From positions 1 to 17,163 of the forward strand of contig JAGRCC010000107.1 in NCBI GenBank assembly GCA_020433785.1: a stretch of DNA of 17,163 nt, written 5' to 3'. This document shows positions 6,950-14,054 of this stretch, piece by piece. Position numbers and translations under genes: made by a program. Under the pieces are notes generated by a model. The model made no database searches. It saw only the letters and a program-made list of their open reading frames with translations, and was not told the origin of the DNA. How positions within the stretch are numbered: position 1 is the first letter of the stretch; each line of letters starts with the position of its first letter. Source of the DNA: Anaerolineae bacterium (GTDB taxonomy: Bacteria > Chloroflexota > Anaerolineae > 4572-78 > J111).

Positions 6950-9900
6950 TTAAGGGGTGGGAATTTGACTATTAATCACATTAATCAGTTGTTTTAGGCT
7001 AATCGGTTTACTCAGGTAATCCGTGGCTCCGGCGGCCAAACAGCGTTCCTTATCACCCGGCATGGCCAAAGCGGTTAACGCGATGATTGGCGTTGTGGCC
7101 AGGCAGGGATCGGTGCGTAGTTGGCGAATGGCTTCCAGTCCGTCCATTTCGGGCATTTGGATATCCATCAAAATGATATCGGGCCGTTTTTCCCTGGCTT
7201 GCTGGGTGGCCTCAAACCCGTTGCGAGCGACAACGACCTGATGATCAGTGACAGTCAGATAATCAAATATCATTTGGATATTGGCTTCGTTATCCTCAGC
7301 CAGCAGCACCAGCGGCTTTAGTTGGCGCTGAAAAACGTTCGGTTCCGAATACCCGTTTTGAATAGGATTATCGGGCTGAAGCTTGGCTTTTTTGTCAGTC
7401 GATAACTGCCACGGCAAACTCACTGTGAAACGACTACCCTGACCGATTTCACTTTCTACGGTAATACTGCCGCCATGCATTTCGGTCAAACGATACACTA
7501 GAGATAGCCCCAGCCCCGTCCCGGAGTAAGCGCGAGACAGGCGACTGTCGAGCTGAACGAAGGGTTGAAAAAGCTTGCTCAAATCTTCCTCAGAAATGCC
7601 AATGCCGGTGTCCCAAACCGTAAAGGTCACCACCTGATTAGCTGGATCGCCGTTAACCTCCAGCCCCACGCGACCGCCCTCCGGTGTAAATTTGACCGCA
7701 TTACTTAATAAGTTCACCAAAATCTGCTTGAGACGAAGCTCATCCGCAGATAACGTTTCCGCCTGGTCGTCGTAATTGGCCACCAGTTTAATCTGGCTGG
7801 TATGGGCCATCTGTTTAACAAACTGAAGGCTGGTCTCACACACGTTCTTAATTACCACCGGGTGCGGGTTTAGCGATAATTTACCCGCGCCAATTTTAGA
7901 CAAATCGAGAATATCATTGATCAGCGACAGTAAATGACGGCCGCTGTGCTCGATGGTTTGGGTGGTCTTCATCTGCTTCGGCGTGAGCGGGCCGTAGACC
8001 TGATCCTGTAACACTTCGGCCATGCCCAAAATAGCATTAAGCGGCGTTCGCAATTCGTGGCTCATACTGGCCAGGAACTCATCTTTAAGCCGAGATGCCC
8101 GGGCTAATTCCGCATTAGCCACTTGCAATTCCGACGTTCTAGCTTCGATGCGATAGGCCAGCGACGCCCGTTCAGCTTCTAAGGCTTCCTGAGCCTGTTT
8201 ACGTTCCGTAATTTCTTGTTGAGCCTGCTCGAAAAGCTGCGCATTCTCGATGGCCAAAGCGAGTTGATCGGCCATCGATTGCACGACTTCCAGATCATCG
8301 GGATTGTAAGCGCCAATTTGCTGGTGGCCGATGTTCCAAGTGCCGATCACGGTTCGTTTAACCCGCAGCGGAATAATCATCTCCGAGTGAATGCCGTTGT
8401 TGACAAACTGCTCATCTTCAGAAAAGCGCAGATCGGTTGGAATGTTATTGCGGATCATGGGCTGGCCTTGCATAATCACTAACCCTATGGCCGAATTCTT
8501 TAAAGGTATGGACGCACCTATTGACAAAATCCTGGCTCCAGCTCCAAACGCCAGCCGGACTTCGTCACCGGCCACCAGCGTAATAGACATAGTGTAGTAG
8601 GAGAGAAGCCGTTTGGTATGGCGAGCAAAGGCCTGGTAAACGTCATCGATCCGTAAACTAGCGGTAATAGCGTGATCAAGTTCATGAATAACGGCCAACT
8701 GATGCGCCCGTTGATTGGTTTCGGTATGGAGCCGGGCATTTTCAACAGCGATCACCGCTTGAGCGGCATAAGTGCTGGCCAACCGGGCGTGAGAGTCGGT
8801 GTAGAAATCCGGTTCATACTTTTTCAAGGACAATAGCCCGATAACCCGCTCGCCTTTATGCAGCGGTACACCCAACCAACTATAAATCGAATTTTCTACC
8901 GGCCGGTCCGGCTGGGGTTGCGCCGAACCGGTGGCGAGGTTATTCACAATCACCGGCTCTTTAGACTCGATAGCGGCCGCCTTATCAGAGTTTTCCGCCA
9001 ACAATATGACTTGCCCAATCACGTTCACCGCTTTTGACGTACCTTGCGTGCCAATAACCTTTAAGGAATTACCTTGCAATAATTGCAGCGAGGCGCAATC
9101 GTAAGCCACCACCTGTTGAAACTGAATTAGGACGTTTTCAACAACCTGTTCCATGTCCGCGACCGAGGCCAGGGCTAAAGCGGCTTGCCGGAGCGTTTCC
9201 GTTTCTTGATACCGGGCTCGCTCGGCCTGATAAAGGCGAACAATTTCTTCCTCGGCCTGCTTGCGTTCAGTGATATCGCTGACAACACCGTAAATGATGC
9301 GGGAGGTATCGGTGCTTTCCACACGGGCGTTATCCAACACCCAAATCGTCACACCATCGGCTCTGATCAGCCGGTATTCGATTTGGCTGTTGCGACCGCG
9401 GGCCAGGCGAGCCAAGTGCGATACTTCCAGGCCGTGATCATCGGGGTGGATCACCGTTGCGGACCAAAAGCTACCATCCATTAGAAATCTTTGTAAAGGG
9501 TAGCCGGTTAAACTTTCTACGTTGGGTGACAAATAGCGATTAATAATGGCTTCATCGGCGGTGATCTCGGTCATATAGACGTGATGGCTAATCGAGGTAA
9601 TAACCTGACGAAACCGCTCCTCGCTCTCCCGCAGCGCTTTTTCTGTTTGCCGGCGTTCGATAATTTCTTGTTGGGCTTGCTCGTATAAATGGGCGTTTTT
9701 AATGGCCACCGCAATCTGATTGGTTAAGGCCTCCATAGCAATGACGTCATTTTTGCCGAAGCTGTTGAGATGCGGACTCTGAATATCTAAAACCCCTACT
9801 GTTTGCCCGGAAACTTTGATCGGTAAGCACAGTTCGGCCCGAGTGACGCTGTATTCGGCAATCAGTGAGGTATAACGAGACTCCTGCTGAACATCATTAG

Positions 9901-10960
9901 CAACAATTTTTTCGCCATTTTTAGCCACCCAGCCGTTGATACCTTGATGTAATGATTGAGTATGATGGGGTGGAAAATATTTGGCGTAAGAACCAGCCAG
10001 GGCCTTTAAACGCAAGATGTCTCCCTCCACTAAAAAAAGGGCAACGTGATGATAATCGAATGACTCTTGAACCAGGCGGGCGGCCCTATTCAAAACCGTG
10101 TCTAATTCTAAAACAGCCGCTATTTGTCCGCCGATGTCGTTGATCAAAGCCAACTGAGCAGCGCGTTGTTCCAGCTTCTCTTCGGCCTGCTTATGCTCGG
10201 TGATATCACGCGAGGAGGTCACCAGATGACTAACCTGCCCGTTTTCATCATAAACGGGCTGTACTGAGGTCTCAAACCAGATAAACTCGCCGGATTGTTT
10301 GCGAAGCCGATAGCTGATACCAGTCACCGATCGACCGTCTTTTCCGGCTTGCACTAATTTGTTATGGACCACAGAGGCATCAATTGGGTGAAACAAGGTA
10401 TAGGGATCCACACCGGTCATTTCATCGGAACTATACCCCAACACCTGATTAAATGAGGGGCTGATGTAGATATAACGGCCATCGGGGGCATGTAGACAGA
10501 CAATATCAGAGGTATTTTCGGCCAGCAACCGAAACCGAGATTCGCTCTGGCGCATGGCTAATTGCGCCTGCTGCTTCTCATAACGCAGCGCCTTCTGCTC
10601 CAGGGCATGTCTAACAGCCGCGCCTAATCTGGCCAAACGATCTTTGAGTAGGTAATCGGCCGCGCCTTCCTTCATACAGACCACGGCTGCCTCTTCGCTG
10701 ATGGTCCCGGTCACCACAATAAAGGGAATATCAAGCCCCTTATTTTGCAAGCAGTGCAGGGCGTGCAGCGCGTCAAAAGACGGCAAGGTGTAATCTGATA
10801 AAATCAGGTCAAGATCGGCATGTAATTGGTCAAGAAAATCAGCCTCGGTTTCAACACATACCCAAGTTGGTTCAAAGCCGGCTTGCTTTAGCTCATAAAT
10901 GATCAATTCCGCATCGCTAGGTCGATCTTCAAGCATTAAGACAGTAAGAGGTGTTAGCAC
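6950..10960 (-). CDS. Large hybrid histidine kinase REC-PAS-GAF-PAS-GAF-GAF-HisKA-HATPase-REC
   Basis: This 1336-residue multi-sensor kinase shows, in order: receiver 1 (1-120; E11/D12, acceptor D56 in LILSDYTLP, K106 followed by Asp rather than Pro); PAS (138-257, ending SSRDITEHK); GAF (265-425); PAS (440-567, ending SDITERK); GAF (590-743); GAF (755-908); coiled coil (910-955); HisKA with H968 in MSHELRTPLNAILGMAE; HATPase_c (about 1070-1185; NLLSNAVKFTPEGG, DTGIGI, GTGLGL); receiver 2 (1217-1333; acceptor D1266 in DIILMDIQMPEMDG, K1318). All catalytic residues look intact. Helical linkers rich in EITERKQA separate the sensory modules. No membrane segment or bilin-binding cysteine motif is seen, so the inputs are probably cytoplasmic ligands, redox state or receiver phosphorylation. 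The start is GTG at 10960, preceded by AAGG (10969-10972) at 8 nt; the internal ATG at codon 9 is less well placed. Confidence 0.92.
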   Translation of the reverse strand: MLTPLTVLMLEDRPSDAELIIYELKQAGFEPTWVCVETEADFLDQLHADLDLILSDYTLPSFDALHALHCLQNKGLDIPFIVVTGTISEEAAVVCMKEGAADYLLKDRLARLGAAVRHALEQKALRYEKQQAQLAMRQSESRFRLLAENTSDIVCLHAPDGRYIYISPSFNQVLGYSSDEMTGVDPYTLFHPIDASVVHNKLVQAGKDGRSVTGISYRLRKQSGEFIWFETSVQPVYDENGQVSHLVTSSRDITEHKQAEEKLEQRAAQLALINDIGGQIAAVLELDTVLNRAARLVQESFDYHHVALFLVEGDILRLKALAGSYAKYFPPHHTQSLHQGINGWVAKNGEKIVANDVQQESRYTSLIAEYSVTRAELCLPIKVSGQTVGVLDIQSPHLNSFGKNDVIAMEALTNQIAVAIKNAHLYEQAQQEIIERRQTEKALRESEERFRQVITSISHHVYMTEITADEAIINRYLSPNVESLTGYPLQRFLMDGSFWSATVIHPDDHGLEVSHLARLARGRNSQIEYRLIRADGVTIWVLDNARVESTDTSRIIYGVVSDITERKQAEEEIVRLYQAERARYQETETLRQAALALASVADMEQVVENVLIQFQQVVAYDCASLQLLQGNSLKVIGTQGTSKAVNVIGQVILLAENSDKAAAIESKEPVIVNNLATGSAQPQPDRPVENSIYSWLGVPLHKGERVIGLLSLKKYEPDFYTDSHARLASTYAAQAVIAVENARLHTETNQRAHQLAVIHELDHAITASLRIDDVYQAFARHTKRLLSYYTMSITLVAGDEVRLAFGAGARILSIGASIPLKNSAIGLVIMQGQPMIRNNIPTDLRFSEDEQFVNNGIHSEMIIPLRVKRTVIGTWNIGHQQIGAYNPDDLEVVQSMADQLALAIENAQLFEQAQQEITERKQAQEALEAERASLAYRIEARTSELQVANAELARASRLKDEFLASMSHELRTPLNAILGMAEVLQDQVYGPLTPKQMKTTQTIEHSGRHLLSLINDILDLSKIGAGKLSLNPHPVVIKNVCETSLQFVKQMAHTSQIKLVANYDDQAETLSADELRLKQILVNLLSNAVKFTPEGGRVGLEVNGDPANQVVTFTVWDTGIGISEEDLSKLFQPFVQLDSRLSRAYSGTGLGLSLVYRLTEMHGGSITVESEIGQGSRFTVSLPWQLSTDKKAKLQPDNPIQNGYSEPNVFQRQLKPLVLLAEDNEANIQMIFDYLTVTDHQVVVARNGFEATQQAREKRPDIILMDIQMPEMDGLEAIRQLRTDPCLATTPIIALTALAMPGDKERCLAAGATDYLSKPISLKQLINVINSQIPTP

Positions 10961-11014
10961 GAGATTATCCTTGTAAGCAAGAGAACAAAACTATAAGTTC
11001 TGACCGAAAACTTT

Positions 11015-11458
11015 TTACTTTCTGGCCGGCGGCTCATTCAGAAGCAGCCAATAAAAGCCGATATTCCGTACGGCATCGGCAAATTGTTCAAAATCGACCG
11101 GTTTAACAATGTAACTGTTCACACCCAATTCATAGCTTTCCACAATATCGCGTTCCTGGTTGGAGGAGGTCATGACCACTACCGGAATGTTCCGGGTTTG
11201 CGGATCCGATTTGATTTTGTTAAGTACTTCCAGTCCGTCTACTTTAGGTAATTTCAAATCGAGCAAAATAATCTTGGGTGTTTTTTCAATATCACGCTCA
11301 ACATATTTTCCTTGACAAAAAATAAAATCAAGCGCTTCAGCTCCATCACGTTTGATCTCAATGTTGTTAGCCAGGTTGTACTTGTGCAAAGCGTGCATGG
11401 CTAATTCCAAATCACTGGGATTATCTTCAATAAGGAGAATTTCTACTTCTCTAGGCAT
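11015..11458 (-). CDS. Stand-alone Rcp1-like response regulator (receiver only)
   Basis: This 147-residue protein is a single receiver domain with no output domain. Key residues: E11/D12 in IEDNPSD, phospho-acceptor D67 in [13 protein letters not shown]97 and K119 in [10 protein letters not shown]. The DGAEALDF element, the [26 protein letters not shown] region and the aromatic C-terminal segment FYWLL resemble Rcp1, the partner of the cyanobacterial phytochrome Cph1. The protein is slightly longer than a minimal receiver, as is usual for the Rcp1 group. Members typically shuttle phosphate from a kinase with a Cph1-like H box. Exactly such a kinase is encoded immediately upstream, so it is the probable cognate donor. 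The ATG at 11458 has AAAGGT (11471-11476) 12 nt upstream, rather far. The gap to the upstream gene is 98 nt and to the downstream gene 54 nt. Confidence 0.9.
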   Translation of the reverse strand: MPREVEILLIEDNPSDLELAMHALHKYNLANNIEIKRDGAEALDFIFCQGKYVERDIEKTPKIILLDLKLPKVDGLEVLNKIKSDPQTRNIPVVVMTSSNQERDIVESYELGVNSYIVKPVDFEQFADAVRNIGFYWLLLNEPPARK

Positions 11459-11530
11459 AAATTATGACTAACCTTTCATGAAATATTTGTCTTTTGAACT
11501 GGATGATGCTCGGATTCGTAACCAACAAGG

Positions 11531-11550
11531 TTGCGTTTTTACGGACGCAA
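11531..11550 (-). repeat. Small hairpin between the ETR1-like kinase and the Rcp1-like gene
   Basis: TTGCGT (11531-11536) and ACGCAA (11545-11550) form a perfect 6-bp stem with an 8-nt loop, just after the stop of the membrane kinase. No T-run follows on the minus strand, so it is not a convincing terminator. It could stabilise an mRNA end or adjust the ratio between kinase and receiver; chance is also possible. Confidence 0.3.
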
Positions 11551-11556
11551 ATCTCA

Positions 11557-12714
11557 TTAAAGGGTGAAATAAAAGGTAGCGCCCTGACCCAAATCTGACT
11601 CAGCCCATATTTCACCCCCATGCCGGTGAATAATTCGATGAACAATGGCTAACCCCACGCCTGTGCCTTCGTAATCTTCGGCCCGGTGAAGCCGTTGAAA
11701 TACGCCGAATAATTTGTGGGCATATTCCATTTCGAAGCCAACACCGTTATCTTTGACATAATAAACGACTTCACCATCTTGTTTTTGATAGCCAATTTCA
11801 ATTTCAGTTACGTCGCGGTCGCGCGTAAATTTGATTGCATTTGTAAGAAGATTAATGATTACTTGTTTAAGCAAAGTGGCGTCGGCCTGGCAAGGCGGTA
11901 AATCTTGAATAGTAATATTGATCGGCCGTTCTTCTTGGTCCAAATTCATCTTCTTGATCACAAACGGAAACAACTCGTTCATATTGACCGTATCTTTTTT
12001 AATGGCCTGGCGCCCTAAACGAGAAAAGGCCAATAAATCATCGATTAGACAGCCCATTTGTTGAGCATTGTCACGCATTAAATTCAAATATCGCTGAACC
12101 TCGGCGGGCAAGTGGGGTTGGTAATCCTTTATGACAATATTGGCGAAACCGTTGATAGCTCGCAGCGGCGCTCTGAGGTCGTGAGAAACGGTATAGGCGA
12201 ACGCCTCCAACTCCTGGTTGGTTTCTTCAAATTGAGCGGTACGTTCGATGACCCGTTTTTCGAGTTCATTGTTTAAGCGGCGAATTTCCGCTTCTGCTCG
12301 CTGGCGCTCGCCGATTTGCATCTGAAGCGCTTCATTCGATTTTTGTAGCTGGCTTGGGCTGGGCAAAGCTAACACTTTTGGCATCAACGGCCAAAGTACA
12401 ACAGCCGTAACCACCGATAACCCGGCAGTGCCGGCCTTAAGCCACCCATCAATCCAATATAACGGCTCCCACAGGGTGATGATAGCCATTAGATGCGTGG
12501 TGCCACAGGCGAAAATGAAGGCCACAAATAGGCCAAAGACCCACTTGTAGGCCAAATCTCTCCGTTCGGCGATAAAATAGGCCAGTGCTATTGGAATTGA
12601 ATAATAAGACAGCGTAATAATGGCGTCGGAGATGATATGAGTCATCATTAAATCTGGCTGCCATACCAGGCAAAAGCCATGTGGGAGAAAATCATTAGGA
12701 ATAAGTTCTTCCAT
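11557..12714 (-). CDS. Membrane histidine kinase with ethylene-receptor-like (ETR1-type) sensor domain
   Basis: Numbering is from the ATG at 12714 (385 residues). Three membrane helices, about 23-48, 57-80 and 90-112, carry the ETR1 ethylene-binding pattern: ISD with D30, YYSIP with Y37, I40 and P41, then IFACGTTHL with I67, C70 and H74. These align without gaps to ETR1 D25, Y32, I35, P36, I62, C65 and H69, the last two being the Cu(I) ligands. LPSPSQL after the third helix resembles cyanobacterial homologues such as Synechocystis Slr1212. A coiled coil (about 122-170) leads to a Cph1-like HisKA with H178 in TVSHDLRAPLRAINGF and HATPase_c with TNAIKFT, DNGVGF and GTGVGLA. The GAF domain usual in ETR1 and Slr1212 is missing. 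GAGG (12720-12723) is 5 nt before this ATG; the adjacent GTG at 12717 is too close to it. It is the first gene of the cluster. Ethylene binding is inference. Confidence 0.88.
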   Translation of the reverse strand: MEELIPNDFLPHGFCLVWQPDLMMTHIISDAIITLSYYSIPIALAYFIAERRDLAYKWVFGLFVAFIFACGTTHLMAIITLWEPLYWIDGWLKAGTAGLSVVTAVVLWPLMPKVLALPSPSQLQKSNEALQMQIGERQRAEAEIRRLNNELEKRVIERTAQFEETNQELEAFAYTVSHDLRAPLRAINGFANIVIKDYQPHLPAEVQRYLNLMRDNAQQMGCLIDDLLAFSRLGRQAIKKDTVNMNELFPFVIKKMNLDQEERPINITIQDLPPCQADATLLKQVIINLLTNAIKFTRDRDVTEIEIGYQKQDGEVVYYVKDNGVGFEMEYAHKLFGVFQRLHRAEDYEGTGVGLAIVHRIIHRHGGEIWAESDLGQGATFYFTL

Positions 12715-12903
12715 CACTACCTCTACGTGTTAGACGTCTTACAATAAGCTTACGCATTGGAGTTTCGATCCAATTGCTTACTAAAATCGTTATATAAACT
12801 AAAAAACTGCTAATGAAGACGTTGTTTGCTAAAGTCGCTTAGAACCATATTTGTCGATGCTTGTGTGTCATTAGGGTCAACATTTGGTCTATTCGGTCAA
12901 AAA

Positions 12904-12923
12904 TGCCATCCGATTGGATGCCA
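12904..12923. repeat. Imperfect inverted repeat, possible terminator or operator
   Basis: CATCC (12907-12911) pairs with GGATG (12916-12920) across GATT, and after one mismatch the flanking TG pairs with CA. On the minus strand ATTTTTG follows, so it could end transcripts of the regulator gene at 13072. It lies about 150 bp beyond that stop, and the stem is short. Confidence 0.35.
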
Positions 12924-12963
12924 TAAAATAATATCAAAAAGAATTGTAGGAATGAATAGTTGG

Positions 12964-13004
12964 AAAGTGTGAGTTTTATATAGCTTTTATATTAGAAGTG
13001 TGGG
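12964..13004. repeat. Pair of AAGTGTG motifs about 31 bp apart, possible regulator sites
   Basis: AAAGTGTGAG (12964-12973) and AGAAGTGTGGG (12994-13004) are separated by an AT-rich stretch in which TTTTATAT is itself repeated. The spacing is close to three helical turns, so both motifs would lie on the same DNA face. The 10-mer GGAAAGTGTG occurs here and in the other large gap at 1247-1256. A shared operator for one of the two winged-helix regulators is a guess. Confidence 0.3.
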
Positions 13005-13071
13005 ATTTATGAAGGAATTTCAAACAAAGACCAACAAAGGCGGCTTGAGGGGCGGTAAAGCGAAGAAAAAT

Positions 13072-13752
13072 TCAATCACTGCCTTTAAATGAATAGCCGA
13101 TACCTGGATTGGTCAATATAAATTGTGGGTTACGGGGATCAACTTCTACCTTGGCGCGCAAGCGACTCACCAGGCCGCGAATCAAATCGCGATCACCTTG
13201 GCCGGTATAACCCCAAACGCGCTCGACAATGGTTTCGGTCGGAATGATCTGGCCACGGTTGATCATTAACGTATAAAGTAAACGAAACTCTAAATGGGTT
13301 AACCGTTGCGGTGGCTTGCCGATGACTTCAACGGTGCGGGTTTCCGGATTTAAGGTAAAATCGGCGGTGGTTAATTTGGGCAAACTGAGTGTGGGCGCAG
13401 TAATAGATCGGCGCATTAAAACCCCAACCTGGGCAATAAGTATCTTGGCGCTGTAAGGGGTGACGACAATGAGGTCGGCGCCTCGTTTCAACAATTCATA
13501 ATGGAGGGTCTCGCCGATATTTTGAGCAATCAAGATGAGAGGCACAATGGTTTCGGCTCGCACATGGCGAACTTGCTCAAGCAAGTTTTCATTGGGCAGC
13601 GAGATCAGGATCAGATCCGCCGGTCGTTCCATCCAACTGCGCATGGCGCGTTCAACAGTGGTCGCCGTGGTCACGGCCAGCCCCGCTCGTTGTAAGATGG
13701 TCGATAGAATAGCGGTATCATCAGCGTCTTTGGCTATCAAAAGCGCGTACAT
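13072..13752 (-). CDS. Winged-helix regulator with degenerate receiver domain (OmpR-like, atypical)
   Basis: This 226-residue protein has OmpR-type architecture. The N-terminal half (1-115) has receiver size and pattern, but the phospho-acceptor position is Ser (S51 in LILISLPNEN), the acidic pocket is altered (IAKDADD) and the usual KP near the end reads TP in VVTPYS. Phosphorylation by a kinase is therefore unlikely. The C-terminal half (about 128-224) is a well preserved winged helix: RLTHLEFRLLYTLMINRGQII, WGY, the recognition region RDLIRGLVSRLRAKVE and the wing GIGYSF. It probably binds DNA, with activity set by protein level, ligand or partner binding, as in atypical response regulators. 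The ATG at 13752 follows GAGGAG (13759-13764) by 6 nt. It is divergent from the amino-acid transporter genes and lies upstream of the signalling cluster on the same strand with a 357-bp gap, so it could control either. Confidence 0.87.
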   Translation of the reverse strand: MYALLIAKDADDTAILSTILQRAGLAVTTATTVERAMRSWMERPADLILISLPNENLLEQVRHVRAETIVPLILIAQNIGETLHYELLKRGADLIVVTPYSAKILIAQVGVLMRRSITAPTLSLPKLTTADFTLNPETRTVEVIGKPPQRLTHLEFRLLYTLMINRGQIIPTETIVERVWGYTGQGDRDLIRGLVSRLRAKVEVDPRNPQFILTNPGIGYSFKGSD

Positions 13753-14054
13753 CTTTCGCTCCTCGCTAGGATCTATATGAATATTGTGCGAGAATCACTA
13801 ACTTTATGCAATTTCAATCGATAATATCGCTGCTTTTGACTTTGCTATTTACCAATACTTGTGTTAATCGCCAACCTACGGTAAAATGCGGCAACTTATC
13901 TTCAGGCGGGCCACTTTTTTCTCCGTATTATAGTCATCGATAGATTATTCTTTACATCGACAGTGAATGGCTCGTAGGGCGATACACTCAGATAGCACCG
14001 CTTTTTATTCTTAAATAAAAAATCAATATACCTTGAGGAGGAGTGGAATAAACG
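13753..14054. promoter_or_regulatory. Divergent intergenic region between the atypical regulator and the transporter operon
   Basis: This 302-bp gap lies between two divergent starts, so it should carry promoters in both directions. Seen in it: a short palindrome CGATA-A-TATCG (13819-13829); a second ATCGATA in the plus-strand leader near 13936; a plus-strand promoter candidate at 13859-13887; and an AT-only hairpin TTTTTATT/AATAAAAA (14002-14021) just before the ribosome site of the permease gene. No gene is evident. Confidence 0.45.
13859..13887 (+). promoter_or_regulatory. Candidate sigma70-type promoter for the transporter operon
   Basis: TTGTGT (13859-13864) and TAAAAT (13882-13887) are separated by 17 bp. 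The -10 matches consensus at five of six positions and the -35 at only three. It would leave a leader of about 160 nt before the ATG at 14055. Confidence 0.3.

Larger units (their letters stand above)
12715..13071. promoter_or_regulatory. Intergenic region carrying the presumed promoter of the seven-gene signalling cluster
   Basis: This AT-rich 357-bp gap has no convincing gene. It must hold the promoter for the minus-strand cluster starting at 12714 and the end of the regulator gene that stops at 13072. Seen in it: hairpin ATTGGA/TCCAAT (12756-12761 and 12769-12774) in the presumed leader; a TATATAA-containing stretch near 12790-12800 as a weak minus-strand -10 candidate without a good -35; an imperfect inverted repeat at 12904-12923; and two AAGTGTG-type motifs at 12964-13004. 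Confidence 0.45.

Noticed and set aside
6950..10960. Possible cyanobacteriochrome (bilin-binding) GAF domains in the large hybrid kinase
   Set aside because: No Cys-His pair or other chromophore-binding motif is seen in any of the three GAF domains, so light sensing is not supported.
11451..11645. 64-residue minus-strand open frame spanning the gap between the ETR1-like kinase and the Rcp1-like gene
   Set aside because: It overlaps the ends of both genes in another frame, has no recognisable motif, and the gap already has a hairpin and a ribosome site for the receiver gene.
14002..14021. Hairpin TTTTTATT/AATAAAAA as a terminator
   Set aside because: The stem is entirely A/T and lies between the likely promoter and the ribosome site of the permease gene, so termination is implausible.
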